A DNA stretch of 39,980 bases from Cyanobium sp. NIES-981 (GTDB lineage Bacteria; Cyanobacteriota; Cyanobacteriia; PCC-6307; Cyanobiaceae): contig CAMDLO010000015.1 of the NCBI GenBank assembly GCA_945901765.1, forward strand, positions 1 through 39,980, read 5' to 3'. A program made the position numbers and the translations under genes. Positions 18,739-27,276 of the stretch are shown here, one piece after another. The notes beneath the pieces are model-generated. The model was given only the letters and a program-made list of their open reading frames with translations, did not search any database and was not told where the DNA came from. Positions within the stretch are counted from its first letter, which is position 1. The number at the start of each line of letters is the position of its first letter.

Positions 18739-19455
18739 GTGACCGCCGCCCCCCAGCTGAGCCCAGGCCCCACAGCCCTGCGCACCCATCCGGCACTGAG
18801 CCGATGGTCGGGGCTCAGCCCCCAGGCCATCGCGCCGGGCAGCCCGGTGGGCGCCCCCGGGGTGCTGCCCACCGTGGTGGAACAGTCAGGGAAGGGCGAG
18901 CGGGCCTTCGATATCTACTCGAGGCTGTTGCGCGAACGCATCATCTTTCTGGGCACCGGCGTCGATGACGCAGTTGCCGACGCCCTGGTGGCCCAGCTGC
19001 TGTTCCTCGAGGCAGAGGACCCCGAGAAAGACATTCAGATCTACATCAACTCGCCGGGCGGCTCCGTCACGGCAGGCCTGGCGATCTACGACACCATGCA
19101 GCAGGTGGCACCTGATGTGGTGACGATCTGTTATGGCCTGGCCGCCTCCATGGGTGCCTTCCTGCTGTCGGGCGGCACCAAGGGCAAACGTCTGGCCCTG
19201 CCCAACGCCCGGATCATGATTCATCAGCCCCTCGGGGGAGCACAGGGCCAGGCGATCGACATCGAAATCCAGGCCCGGGAAATCCTGTACCTCAAGGACA
19301 CCCTCAACGGCCTGCTGGCGGAGCACACCGGCCAGCCGTTGAGCCGGATCGCCGAAGACACTGACCGCGACTACTTCCTTTCCCCGTCAGAAGCGGTTGA
19401 ATACGGGTTGATTGATCGGGTCGTGACCGACTCCGCTGCCGCCAGTGCGTCCTGA
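18739..19455 (+). CDS. clpP: ATP-dependent Clp protease proteolytic subunit ClpP
   Basis: ClpP is the serine-protease chamber that degrades proteins fed by ClpX or ClpC. From the GTG at 18739 the product has 238 residues. The catalytic triad is Ser137 (GLAASMGAF), His162 ([11 protein letters not shown]) and Asp211 ([10 protein letters not shown]). The canonical ClpP core starts at about residue 53, so the first 50 residues (Pro/Ala/Ser-rich, then [20 protein letters not shown]) form an extended N-terminus, part of which cyanobacterial ClpX-linked ClpP proteins share. No ATG lies in frame before the core. Cyanobacteria encode several ClpP/ClpR paralogues. This is the catalytically complete one that travels with clpX, 121 bases downstream. 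Confidence 0.96.
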   Translation: MTAAPQLSPGPTALRTHPALSRWSGLSPQAIAPGSPVGAPGVLPTVVEQSGKGERAFDIYSRLLRERIIFLGTGVDDAVADALVAQLLFLEAEDPEKDIQIYINSPGGSVTAGLAIYDTMQQVAPDVVTICYGLAASMGAFLLSGGTKGKRLALPNARIMIHQPLGGAQGQAIDIEIQAREILYLKDTLNGLLAEHTGQPLSRIAEDTDRDYFLSPSEAVEYGLIDRVVTDSAAASAS

Positions 19456-19576
19456 CCCTGGGTTTGATCCTTAAGGTCGGCGCGTGCTGCCCTGATTCGG
19501 GGCAATCCTGGACTCTGGGGCCCCCGGGCCTGTCTTCCCCTCCTGAACCGGATCCCTGTTCCGGCCGATTCCGCCG

Positions 19577-20935
19577 ATGGCCAAGTTCGACGCCCACCTG
19601 AAGTGCTCCTTCTGCGGCAAATCGCAGGATCAGGTGCGCAAGCTGATCGCTGGGCCTGGCGTCTACATCTGCGATGAGTGCATCGACCTGTGCAACGAGA
19701 TCCTCGACGAGGAACTGGTTGACGGCCAGGGCGGCGCGGCTCGCCACGCCCCGGAGCCGAGCCGCGGCAAGCCCCCCACCAAGAAGGTGAGCAAACCGGC
19801 TCCCACCCTGGCGGAGGTTCCCAAACCACAGGCGATCAAGGATTTTCTGGACCGTCAGGTCGTCGGTCAGGACGAGGCCAAGAAAACGTTGTCGGTCGCG
19901 GTCTACAACCACTACAAACGCCTGGCCTGGCAGGGCGACGGCAAGGGTGAAACCGCTGAAACCGCCACCCGGCTCCACAAGAGCAACATTCTGCTGATCG
20001 GCCCCACGGGCTGCGGCAAGACCCTGCTCGCCCAGACCCTGGCCGAGATGCTGGCGGTGCCTTTCGCCGTGGCCGACGCCACCACCCTCACCGAGGCCGG
20101 CTATGTGGGCGAAGACGTGGAAAACATCCTGCTGCGGCTGCTGCAGAAGGCCGACATGGATGTGGAACAGGCGCAGCGGGGCATCATCTACATCGATGAG
20201 ATCGACAAGATCGCGCGCAAGAGCGAGAACCCCTCGATCACCCGTGATGTGTCGGGCGAGGGGGTGCAGCAGGCCCTGCTGAAGATGCTGGAAGGCACCG
20301 TGGCCAATGTGCCTCCCCAGGGGGGCCGCAAGCATCCCTATCAGGACTGCATCCAGATCGACACCAGCCAGATCCTGTTCATCTGCGGCGGCGCCTTCGT
20401 CGGCCTCGAGGATGTGGTGCAGAAGCGCATGGGTCGCAACGCCATTGGTTTCATCCATCCAGACGGCTCAGGACGGCCCCGCAGCACCAAGGATCGCCAG
20501 GCCGCCGATGTGCTGCGCCATCTGGAGCCGGATGACCTGGTCAAGTACGGGCTGATCCCGGAGTTCATCGGCCGCCTGCCGGTGACCGCCGTGCTGGAGA
20601 CCCTCGACGCCCGGGCCCTGCAAGCCATTCTCACCGACCCCCGCGACGCTCTGGTGAAACAGTTCCAGACCCTGCTCAGCATGGACGACGTGGCCCTGCA
20701 ATTCGAAACCGACGCCATCGAGGCGATCGCCGCCGAGGCGCACCGCCGCAAGACCGGCGCCAGGGCCCTGCGCGGCATCGTCGAAGAGCTGATGCTGGAT
20801 GTGATGTACGACCTGCCCTCCCGGGAGGATGTGAAGACCTTCACGATCACCCGGGATCTGGTTGAACAGCGCACCCGCGCCCAGGTGGTGCAGCTGGGCG
20901 GCAGCATGGAGGAGGCGCGCCAGGCCAGCGCCTGA
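19577..20935 (+). CDS. clpX: ATP-dependent Clp protease ATP-binding subunit ClpX
   Basis: ClpX is a hexameric AAA+ unfoldase that delivers substrates to ClpP. The 452-residue protein has an N-terminal C4 zinc-binding domain (Cys10, Cys13, Cys32, Cys35), a Lys/Pro-rich linker, and Walker A GPTGCGKT (142-149). The pore loop is GYVGED, and Walker B is [13 protein letters not shown]. An IGF tripeptide ([10 protein letters not shown]) stands where the ClpP-docking loop is expected. Sensor and arginine-finger regions follow, with [16 protein letters not shown] and [13 protein letters not shown]. The ATG at 19577 gives the normal start ([15 protein letters not shown]). Its position directly after clpP on the same strand indicates a functional pair. 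Confidence 0.97.
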   Translation: MAKFDAHLKCSFCGKSQDQVRKLIAGPGVYICDECIDLCNEILDEELVDGQGGAARHAPEPSRGKPPTKKVSKPAPTLAEVPKPQAIKDFLDRQVVGQDEAKKTLSVAVYNHYKRLAWQGDGKGETAETATRLHKSNILLIGPTGCGKTLLAQTLAEMLAVPFAVADATTLTEAGYVGEDVENILLRLLQKADMDVEQAQRGIIYIDEIDKIARKSENPSITRDVSGEGVQQALLKMLEGTVANVPPQGGRKHPYQDCIQIDTSQILFICGGAFVGLEDVVQKRMGRNAIGFIHPDGSGRPRSTKDRQAADVLRHLEPDDLVKYGLIPEFIGRLPVTAVLETLDARALQAILTDPRDALVKQFQTLLSMDDVALQFETDAIEAIAAEAHRRKTGARALRGIVEELMLDVMYDLPSREDVKTFTITRDLVEQRTRAQVVQLGGSMEEARQASA

Positions 20936-20970
20936 CGACGCCGTTCACTCCACCCTCCCTTCCGCCAGCC

Positions 20971-21681
20971 TTGCCCGCCGCCGACCATCTGCAGGTTCCG
21001 CGCCAGCACGGCCTGTTCAATCACCACGGCATCGACCTGGGGGATGGCACCGTCGCCCACTATCTGGAGGGGCGCGAGATCCTGCGCAGCCCCGTGGAGG
21101 CGTTCAGCCGGGGGCAGCCCCTGAGCGTGGTGGAGTACCCGGAAGGCAGCTGCATAGCCAGCGGGGTGACTCTGCGCCGGGCCATGGGACGCCTCGGGGA
21201 GCAGAACTACAACCTGCTGTTCAACAACTGCGAGCACTTCGCCCACTGGTGCAAGACCGGCCGGCATCGCAGTTCCCAGGTGGAGGACTGGCTGAACACG
21301 GGCAGCCTCGGGGCCCTGGCGCTGGGCCAATGGCTGCCGGCGGCGGTGCTGAGCGGGGCGCGGCTGCTGCTCAGCCAGGGCCTGCGACTCGATGCCCTCC
21401 GGCTCGATCCCCAACAGCTGGAGCAGGGCCTGGCGGTGGCCCGCCGCAGTCTCGATCAGCTCGACAGGCTGCGCCAAGGGCTGCAGGAGAAGCTGGACGA
21501 GGAACTGGCCCGGGCCGAAGCCCGTTGGGGAGAGGGTCAGTTTGAAGGCCTGCGCCGTGCCGCCCTGCGACTGGCGGACCAGCTTGCCGACGTGGAGGAT
21601 CTGGAGGCGGCAATGGAGCAGCGCCTGCAGGCGCTGGAAGCTCCGAGAGCGCTCAGCGACGCGAGCGCCCGGGATCAATGA
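20971..21681 (+). CDS. LRAT / NlpC-P60-like domain protein
   Basis: The 236-residue product has an N-terminal domain resembling the lecithin:retinol acyltransferase (LRAT) branch of the NlpC/P60 papain-like fold. It shows QHGLFNHHGIDLGDGTVAHY with candidate histidines 19 and 30, and NNCEHFAHWCKTG with the presumed nucleophile Cys87. The family links Cys-His pairs to thioester acyl transfer or lipid hydrolysis. Substrate and role here are unknown. Residues 111-140 are hydrophobic and could touch a membrane. The C-terminal half is helical and charged, a likely coiled coil (140-225). The only upstream start is a TTG at 20971, 36 bases after clpX, without a clear Shine-Dalgarno sequence. Its place between clpX and dnaX may only reflect shared transcription. 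Confidence 0.78.
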   Translation: MPAADHLQVPRQHGLFNHHGIDLGDGTVAHYLEGREILRSPVEAFSRGQPLSVVEYPEGSCIASGVTLRRAMGRLGEQNYNLLFNNCEHFAHWCKTGRHRSSQVEDWLNTGSLGALALGQWLPAAVLSGARLLLSQGLRLDALRLDPQQLEQGLAVARRSLDQLDRLRQGLQEKLDEELARAEARWGEGQFEGLRRAALRLADQLADVEDLEAAMEQRLQALEAPRALSDASARDQ

Positions 21682-21725
21682 GCTGCCGGTAGCCTCATCA
21701 TTCCGCTTCCCCGAGGCAGTACGCC

Positions 21726-23582
21726 ATGCCTTCGGCCTACCAGCCTCTTCATCACAAGTACCGGCCCCAGCGCTTCGATCAGCTGGTGGGTCAGGAGGCG
21801 ATCGCAGCCACACTGGGCCATGCGCTGCGCTCAGGCCGGATTGCGCCCGCCTACCTGTTCTGCGGTCCGCGCGGCACCGGGAAGACGTCCAGCGCCCGGA
21901 TCCTGGCCCGGTCGCTGAACTGCGTCGCCAGTGAGGGGCCGACGCCGGAGCCCTGCGGCACCTGTGAACTGTGCACCTCGATCGCTGCGGGCAACGCCCT
22001 CGATGTGATCGAGATCGACGCCGCCTCCAACACCGGCGTCGACAACATCCGCGAGCTGATCGAACGCTCCCGCTTCGCGCCGGTGCAGGCCCGCTGGAAG
22101 GTGTATGTGATCGACGAGTGTCACATGCTCTCGACCGCCGCCTTCAACGCCCTGCTCAAAACCCTGGAGGAACCCCCGCCCCGGGTGGTGTTCGTGCTGG
22201 CCACAACGGATCCCCAGAGGGTGCTGCCCACGATCCTGAGCCGCTGCCAGCGCTTTGATTTCCGGCGCATCCGCCTGGATGCCCTGGAGCAGCATCTGGG
22301 CTGGATCGCCGGGCAGGAAAACATCGGCATCAGCGCCGAGGCCCTGACCGTGGTGGCCCAGCGGGCGCAGGGTGGGCTGCGCGATGCCGAGAGCCTCCTG
22401 GATCAGCTCAGCCTGCTGCCGCCGCCGATTGAAGCGGCGGCGGTCTGGGAGCTGCTGGGGGCCGTGCCCGAACAGGAGCTGCTGGAGCTGGCCGGCGCCC
22501 TGGCGAGCGCTGAACCCCTGCAGCTGCTGGAGAGCTGCCGCAGCCTGCTGGAACGGGGCCGGGAACCGGGGGCGGTGCTGCAGGGCCTGGTGGGTCTGCT
22601 GCGCGATCTGGTGCTGGCCGGGGTGGCCCCCGATCGACTGGAACTGACCGGTGTCTCAGCCCAACTGCGCGACAAGCTGCCCGCCGTCGCCCAACGGATC
22701 GGCAAGGCAAGACTGTTGCAGTGGCAAGCCCAGCTGCGAGGCAGCGAGCAGCAGCTGCGCCACAGCATCAACCCGCGGCTGTGGCTGGACGTGCTGCTGC
22801 TTGGGCTGCTGCACGACCCGGCATCCCCGGTCGCCAAGGCTGATCCAGCTGCTGATCCAACACCCCGGCTCAGCGCAACCCCAGCTCCCATCCCCCCCAC
22901 TGCCACAGCTGCCACTGCTGCCACAGCAGCAACAGCAGCAACAGCAGCAACAGCAGCAACAGTTTCGCCGCCGGCCCAAGAGCCAGCGCCGGCCACCAAT
23001 CTGGTGGAGCTGTGGCAGCAGATTCTGGCCAGCCTTGAACTGCCCTCCACCCGGATGCTGCTCTCCCAGCAGGCTCGCCTCGTGCGTCTGGAACCTCAGC
23101 GAGCCGTGGTGCAGGTGGCCGCCAACTGGATGCCGATGGTGCAGACGCGCCAGACCCTGGTGGAGCAAGCCATCGCCCGGGCCCTCGGTCAGCCTCGCCA
23201 GCTCGTGCTGGAAGCCACCAGCGATCCACCTGCCCAGGGGAGCGGAGCAGCGGCACAGCCGCTGACCGGCAGCGGCAGTACGTCTGCCGCCCCACCCGGG
23301 CCGGCGACACCGCCTCCTCCGGCCAGCGGCATGGGGGCAGATCGGACAGCCGCAGACCTGAAGAGCACACCGAGCAGGCCCGCAGCCTCCGCTGCAGCAG
23401 CCGTCGAGCCTGCTCCTCCTGCCGAGCCCCACCCCCGAGAGACTGGGGGCGGCACCCCTCTCGACGAGCGTGCACGCCGACTGGCGGACTTCTTCAACGG
23501 CGAGGTGATCGAGCTGGACAGCCCGCTGGATGAACGCGGGGACCAGCCCACCAGCCCGTTCTCCGGAGCGGATGCCGCCTGA
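21726..23582 (+). CDS. dnaX: DNA polymerase III subunit gamma/tau
   Basis: DnaX is the ATPase of the clamp loader and holds the replicase together. The 618-residue protein has Walker A GPRGTGKT (47-54) and a zinc module with Cys66, Cys77, Cys80 and Cys83. Walker B is VYVIDECHMLS, the sensor motif is LATTDPQRVLPTILSRCQ, and the collar domain follows. After residue 370 the chain becomes Pro/Ala/Thr-rich, including an in-frame (Ala-Ala-Thr) run encoded by a nine-base microsatellite at 22923-22962, then a C-terminal domain. No A-rich slippery heptamer of the E. coli type was seen, so separate gamma and tau forms are not predicted from that signal. Its stop codon abuts that of the convergent glycosyltransferase gene with no base between. 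Confidence 0.95.
   Translation: MPSAYQPLHHKYRPQRFDQLVGQEAIAATLGHALRSGRIAPAYLFCGPRGTGKTSSARILARSLNCVASEGPTPEPCGTCELCTSIAAGNALDVIEIDAASNTGVDNIRELIERSRFAPVQARWKVYVIDECHMLSTAAFNALLKTLEEPPPRVVFVLATTDPQRVLPTILSRCQRFDFRRIRLDALEQHLGWIAGQENIGISAEALTVVAQRAQGGLRDAESLLDQLSLLPPPIEAAAVWELLGAVPEQELLELAGALASAEPLQLLESCRSLLERGREPGAVLQGLVGLLRDLVLAGVAPDRLELTGVSAQLRDKLPAVAQRIGKARLLQWQAQLRGSEQQLRHSINPRLWLDVLLLGLLHDPASPVAKADPAADPTPRLSATPAPIPPTATAATAATAATAATAATAATVSPPAQEPAPATNLVELWQQILASLELPSTRMLLSQQARLVRLEPQRAVVQVAANWMPMVQTRQTLVEQAIARALGQPRQLVLEATSDPPAQGSGAAAQPLTGSGSTSAAPPGPATPPPPASGMGADRTAADLKSTPSRPAASAAAAVEPAPPAEPHPRETGGGTPLDERARRLADFFNGEVIELDSPLDERGDQPTSPFSGADAA
22923..22962 (+). repeat. Nine-base microsatellite inside dnaX
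   Basis: The unit ACAGCAGCA occurs four times in tandem plus four extra bases. In the dnaX frame it encodes Ala-Ala-Thr repeats; one frame over it would read as poly-glutamine. Because the unit is nine bases, copy-number changes keep the frame. Confidence 0.85.
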
Positions 23583-23590
23583 TCAGGCGG
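23575..23590. terminator. 16-base perfect palindrome at the dnaX/GT2 stop-codon junction
   Basis: CCGCCTGATCAGGCGG is exactly self-complementary. Its centre is the contact point between the dnaX TGA (23580-23582) and the complement of the opposing stop (23583-23585). As RNA it could form a hairpin in either direction, though with a minimal loop and no T-run. A bidirectional terminator role is inference. Confidence 0.45.
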
Positions 23591-24986
23591 GAGCGGAACC
23601 CTCGCCGATGTGCAGGGTTTTCGCCCAGACGAGACGCTTGGGTCGCAGCGCCATCCGCAGGGTCGTGTAAGGGATCACCAGGAACCAATGGCCGAGATAG
23701 AGAATGCCGACCAGCAGGTTGACCGGATGCATGGCCGGCATGGGCGGGCCCTCACTGCTGCGCCGGCAGCCGAGCAGGATCGAGAGGCCCGAGAGGCTGA
23801 ATGCCACCAGAGAGAGAGGCCAGATCGTCGGAGGGGTGCGGGTGATCGCCGAGCCAAGCAGATCGGCGGCGGCCATCACCGGCAGGACGTACTGAAGCAG
23901 GAAAAAACCAGCCAGATCGAGCTTGCGAGCCCCTGAGAGCCGACCCGAGAGCAGACCGGGGGAATAGTCGAAGAACCGCTGCAACCCGCCCTCCGCCCAG
24001 CGCTGACGCTGGCGCCAGAGAGCCGCCACACTCAGCACGGCCTCCTCCTGCACGGGCGGATCCCAGAGAATCGCCACCGGCTGCTGGTCGAGCACCAGGC
24101 GGAAGCTGAGATCCAGGTCGTCGGTGACGGTCTCCTCGTTGAAGCCGCCGGCCTGCTCAAGGGCAGACCGGCGCAGCAGCTGCCCGTTTCCCCGCAGCTC
24201 CACCACCCCGCCCCGGCGCTGACGGCCCTCCTGCACCACGGTGTCGAGAGCCATCTCCATCGCCTGAGCCCGGGTGAGCCAGTTGGCATCAGGGTTGACA
24301 ACGGCCTTGCGCAGCTGGACAGCCCCCCAGCCTCCCTGCTCGGCCAGCGGCATCAGCCGCTCGAGCGTGTCGGGCTGGAGATCCGCGTCGGCATCGAGCA
24401 CCAGCATCCAGGGCGCCTCCAGCTGTTGCAGTGCCAGATTCAGCGCCCCCGACTTGCCGCCGCCGGCGTCCGGCTCACGGCGCAGCACCCTCAGAAACGG
24501 ATGGCGCTCCTTCAGGTCAGCCAGCACCAGGGGGGTGCGATCGCTGCTGCCGTCATCGATCACCCACAGCCGCAAGGCCGCTGCGGGATAGCGGAGCCGG
24601 GCGATGCCTTCGACCAGGCGGCCGATCACCGCCTGTTCATCGCGGGCCGCCACCACCAGATCCACGGCCGGAGCGGTCGCCGGGCTGCGCGTGGCAGGCC
24701 CCTGATCAGAGGCCATGGAAGCAACTGGGGAAGCCTCCCCAGCGGTGGCACCCGGGACTGCACCGGATCCGGCCGCCGATCGACGGGCCAGGGCGGGCAG
24801 CAACACCGTGTGCACACTGAAGCCACCGAGCAGCACGGCCAGCGTGGTGGCTGGCACCAGACGCAGGCCTGGATCCAACCAGTGCGGGCCCATGCCGGCG
24901 ATGCCGCAGGCCACCAGAAACAGGGCCGACTTGCCGCGTCTGTTGTTGGTGGCACTGCTGCTGGTGGCACTGCCGTCCGCGGCCAT
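23583..24986 (-). CDS. Membrane glycosyltransferase, family GT2
   Basis: The 467-residue protein combines N-terminal hydrophobic segments (about 20-33 and 43-65), a cytoplasmic GT-A domain, and C-terminal transmembrane helices (about 360-380, 388-405 and 423-442). GT2 motifs are DDGSSD (144-149), DADAD (198-202), TDDLDLSFRL (288-297) and QRQRW (326-330). This D,D,D,Q(Q/R)xRW set is that of processive synthases such as cellulose, chitin or poly-N-acetylglucosamine synthases. The product cannot be named from sequence. The frame is open further upstream, but the ATG at 24986 starts the plausible N-terminus. It lies downstream of and on the same strand as a SpoIID-domain gene, suggesting cell-envelope or extracellular polysaccharide work. 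Confidence 0.85.
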   Translation of the reverse strand: MAADGSATSSSATNNRRGKSALFLVACGIAGMGPHWLDPGLRLVPATTLAVLLGGFSVHTVLLPALARRSAAGSGAVPGATAGEASPVASMASDQGPATRSPATAPAVDLVVAARDEQAVIGRLVEGIARLRYPAAALRLWVIDDGSSDRTPLVLADLKERHPFLRVLRREPDAGGGKSGALNLALQQLEAPWMLVLDADADLQPDTLERLMPLAEQGGWGAVQLRKAVVNPDANWLTRAQAMEMALDTVVQEGRQRRGGVVELRGNGQLLRRSALEQAGGFNEETVTDDLDLSFRLVLDQQPVAILWDPPVQEEAVLSVAALWRQRQRWAEGGLQRFFDYSPGLLSGRLSGARKLDLAGFFLLQYVLPVMAAADLLGSAITRTPPTIWPLSLVAFSLSGLSILLGCRRSSEGPPMPAMHPVNLLVGILYLGHWFLVIPYTTLRMALRPKRLVWAKTLHIGEGSAPA

Positions 24987-25011
24987 CGAGATCCCCGGAA
25001 GTCCCTGGACT

Positions 25012-26610
25012 TTAAGGGGCGCTGCTGAGGGAGCCGGGGTTGAGAGCGGAGAGCGGCTGCAGTGAGGTGCCGGGATAGTAGTGCTCAAGGATCGACTGGG
25101 TCGTCCAGCCCCGACCACCCAGATCGATGGCGCCAGCCTGGGACAGGCCTGCCCCATGGCCAAACCCACCCCCCACAAACCGCCAACTGGCCGCGCCCTG
25201 AGGTTCCACCACGAACAGGGTGCTGGGCAACTGCCTGAGGTTGCGCCGGATCGCATCCCGCCGCAGCACCACCGCCTCACCACCGGCGCCGCGAATCTCC
25301 AGGGCAAGCACCCGACCGCTCGCACCCCGCTCCAGCACCTTCAGCTGCGTCGGCAGCCCCAGCGCGGGGGCCACGGGCAGCAGGGCCTGGCGGAGCTGCC
25401 CGGCATCAAGGCTGCGGATCCAGCGAAACCGCGGGTGATAAGACCCGTAAAAGTCACGGCTGGCGAGCAGCGCCGGCAGCTGGCCGGGCTGAAGTGGCAG
25501 CGAAAAGCGGGACTGGACGGTGGTCGATCCATCCAGCCGGGGTTTCAGGTAAGGGAGGGAACCGCCGCTCCAGACCTCCTCAAACCCGGCGGACACTCCG
25601 CCATTGGTGGCGTGATAAACCGCATGAATCGGTTCCCCCTGCCAGACGAGCACCCGGTGATGGGTGCTCGCGATCGCCTGCCGCACCGCCGCGCCGGCAT
25701 GGCGCGGGTCGGCGTACACCTGGCACTGCGTGTCTGCGCAGAGGTGGTAGCCATCCACTCCGAAGCGGCGGATGTTGCGCAGGGCCCAGGTGCGGGCCAG
25801 CACCGCCTGGGCAGCCAGAGCGGGCTGGGGCGATGCCGCTCCGATCTCATGGGGGACGACACCGAGCAGGTAACGCTCAAGCGGCACCTGCTCCACCAGG
25901 CTCCAGCTGCCATAGGCATCGGGCTGGAGCCGGAACGGCCCGCTGAACACCCCACCCTGCCAGCGCAGGCCCTGAGCAGCCTCGATGCTGATCGGACCCC
26001 GCAGCAGCACCACCCCCTCCGGACGTCGCAACTCGAGCACGGAACGCTGGGAGAGGTCTTGCTCCAACCGGCGGGACGGGCCGAGACCGGGGGGCAAGGG
26101 AGCATCGAGCGGTGCCCACACCTCCCAATCGCCTGGATGGGCGATCACCGGACGGGCTCCGGCCTGCCGCCAGCGGGAGGCAGTCTCTTCGGCGCTCTCG
26201 TAACTGGCGAAGGGCCCAAGCACCTGGCGACGCAGGCGCAGGGGGGGTGCAACAGCCTCGCTGCGCCAGTGCAGCGCAACACGTGTCCCCTGATAGCGGG
26301 CCCCATCAGCGTCCACCAGGGTGAGGGAGCCGGCGGCGGCGGAAAGCAGCACGGGGGCTGGCGGCCGCAGATGGGCCGCCAGAGCGACCCAGAGCACCGG
26401 CTTCAGCGGATCGACGGCGGGAGCAGGCGCAACAGGCCAGTGCAGGGAATCGGCGACCGGGGGGATCGGGTTGGCACGGCATCCGCCGGACAGCAGCAGG
26501 GGCAGTCCGACAGCCAGCAGTGACAACGGACGGGGCGCTGAACGGGCGACGGGGAAGGCCAAGGCGGGAAGACGGCGTCCTCTAGCAATCCTGGGGGAGG
26601 ACTTGGACAA
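25012..26610 (-). CDS. SpoIID/LytB domain-containing exported protein
   Basis: The 532-residue product has a hydrophobic signal segment (about 29-40) followed by SGGC (Cys44), close to but not a textbook lipobox. The C-terminal half carries SpoIID/LytB features: [58 protein letters not shown], and at the end [18 protein letters not shown]. In Bacillus, SpoIID is a lytic transglycosylase of peptidoglycan. Cyanobacterial members are generally assigned a cell-wall role by homology. The middle contains an SPOR-like segment ([26 protein letters not shown]). The start is doubtful: the first candidate is TTG at 26610, with no ribosome site and overlapping a likely rpmI promoter. No ATG or GTG lies before the signal segment. 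Confidence 0.85.
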   Translation of the reverse strand: MSKSSPRIARGRRLPALAFPVARSAPRPLSLLAVGLPLLLSGGCRANPIPPVADSLHWPVAPAPAVDPLKPVLWVALAAHLRPPAPVLLSAAAGSLTLVDADGARYQGTRVALHWRSEAVAPPLRLRRQVLGPFASYESAEETASRWRQAGARPVIAHPGDWEVWAPLDAPLPPGLGPSRRLEQDLSQRSVLELRRPEGVVLLRGPISIEAAQGLRWQGGVFSGPFRLQPDAYGSWSLVEQVPLERYLLGVVPHEIGAASPQPALAAQAVLARTWALRNIRRFGVDGYHLCADTQCQVYADPRHAGAAVRQAIASTHHRVLVWQGEPIHAVYHATNGGVSAGFEEVWSGGSLPYLKPRLDGSTTVQSRFSLPLQPGQLPALLASRDFYGSYHPRFRWIRSLDAGQLRQALLPVAPALGLPTQLKVLERGASGRVLALEIRGAGGEAVVLRRDAIRRNLRQLPSTLFVVEPQGAASWRFVGGGFGHGAGLSQAGAIDLGGRGWTTQSILEHYYPGTSLQPLSALNPGSLSSAP

Positions 26611-26632
26611 TCGGAGGTCAGCGTCGTAGTGT
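26603..26632 (+). promoter_or_regulatory. Candidate promoter of the rpmI-rplT operon
   Basis: TTGGAC (26603-26608) and TAGTGT (26627-26632) are 18 bases apart, and the -10 box lies 25 bases before the rpmI ATG. The spacing and -35 match are good and the -10 match is moderate. The -35 overlaps the first codons of the divergent SpoIID gene. Confidence 0.42.
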
Positions 26633-26657
26633 GTTTGTTTGGCCCGCGTTGGGAGAC

Positions 26658-26855
26658 ATGCCGAAGCTCAAGACCCGCAAAGCAGCCGCCAAGCGGTTCA
26701 AGACCACCGGCAGCGGTAAGTTTCTTCGCCGCCGGGCGTTCCGCAGCCACCTGCTCGATCACAAGAGCCCCAAGCGCAAGCGCTACCTCGGCACGATGGC
26801 GGTCGTCGACGAGCGCGACGCCGACAACGTGAGCGCCATGCTCCCCTACGCCTGA
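26658..26855 (+). CDS. rpmI: 50S ribosomal protein L35 (bL35)
   Basis: L35 is a small basic protein of the large ribosomal subunit. The 65-residue product begins [20 protein letters not shown] and contains [15 protein letters not shown], both diagnostic. A GGGAGA ribosome-binding site stands just before the ATG at 26658; the frame stays open upstream to 26631 but the family start is clear. It is followed by rplT after 49 bases, the usual L35-L20 pair. infC, often the first gene of this operon in other bacteria, is not present upstream. Confidence 0.97.
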   Translation: MPKLKTRKAAAKRFKTTGSGKFLRRRAFRSHLLDHKSPKRKRYLGTMAVVDERDADNVSAMLPYA

Positions 26856-26868
26856 GTCATCCTCAGGC
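26850..26868 (+). other. Hairpin across the rpmI stop codon
   Basis: GCCTGA (26850-26855, including the TGA stop) pairs perfectly with TCAGGC (26863-26868) around a seven-base loop. In other bacteria L20 controls its operon by binding mRNA structures near rpmI-rplT. Whether this hairpin does so is open; a processing site is equally possible. Confidence 0.35.
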
Positions 26869-26904
26869 TTCTCCGTCCCGATCCGCACCACCTGAACTAC
26901 TGCT

Positions 26905-27252
26905 ATGGCCCGCGTCAAGAGGGGCAATGTCGCCCGCAAACGCCGCAACAAGATCCTGCGCCTGGCGCGGGGCTTCCGTGGCGGCAATGGTTCCCTCTTC
27001 CGCACCGCCAACCAGCGGGTGATGAAGGCGCTCTGCAATGCCTACCGGGATCGCCGCCGGCGCAAGCGGGATTTCCGTCGCCTCTGGATCGCCCGCATCA
27101 ACGCCGCAGCCCGCCTCAATGGCCTCAGCTACAGCCGCCTGATGGGTGGCCTGAAGAAGGCTGATGTGCGCCTCAACCGCAAGATGCTGGCCCAGCTGGC
27201 TGTGCTTGATCCCAGCAGCTTCGCCAGCGTGGCCGGCGCAGCCCGGTCCTGA
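26905..27252 (+). CDS. rplT: 50S ribosomal protein L20 (bL20)
   Basis: L20 is an early assembly protein of the 50S subunit that binds 23S rRNA and in several bacteria represses its own operon. The 115-residue protein starts [20 protein letters not shown], with the long basic N-terminal arm, and contains [20 protein letters not shown] and the globular [12 protein letters not shown] segment, all standard. Length is normal for the family. It lies 49 bases after rpmI and 24 bases before the next start on the same strand, so the three genes are probably co-transcribed. Confidence 0.97.
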   Translation: MARVKRGNVARKRRNKILRLARGFRGGNGSLFRTANQRVMKALCNAYRDRRRRKRDFRRLWIARINAAARLNGLSYSRLMGGLKKADVRLNRKMLAQLAVLDPSSFASVAGAARS

Positions 27253-27276
27253 CACCACCACCGTCCGTAGGTCCCG

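Noticed and set aside
22891-22897. Run of seven C in dnaX as a slippage site for a short gamma form
   Set aside because: A C-run alone in GC-rich DNA is weak evidence; no stop-and-stem context was found to support programmed slippage.
22919-22975. Poly-glutamine reading of the dnaX microsatellite
   Set aside because: It lies in the +1 frame; the conserved dnaX frame gives Ala-Ala-Thr, and no E. coli-type slippery heptamer is nearby.
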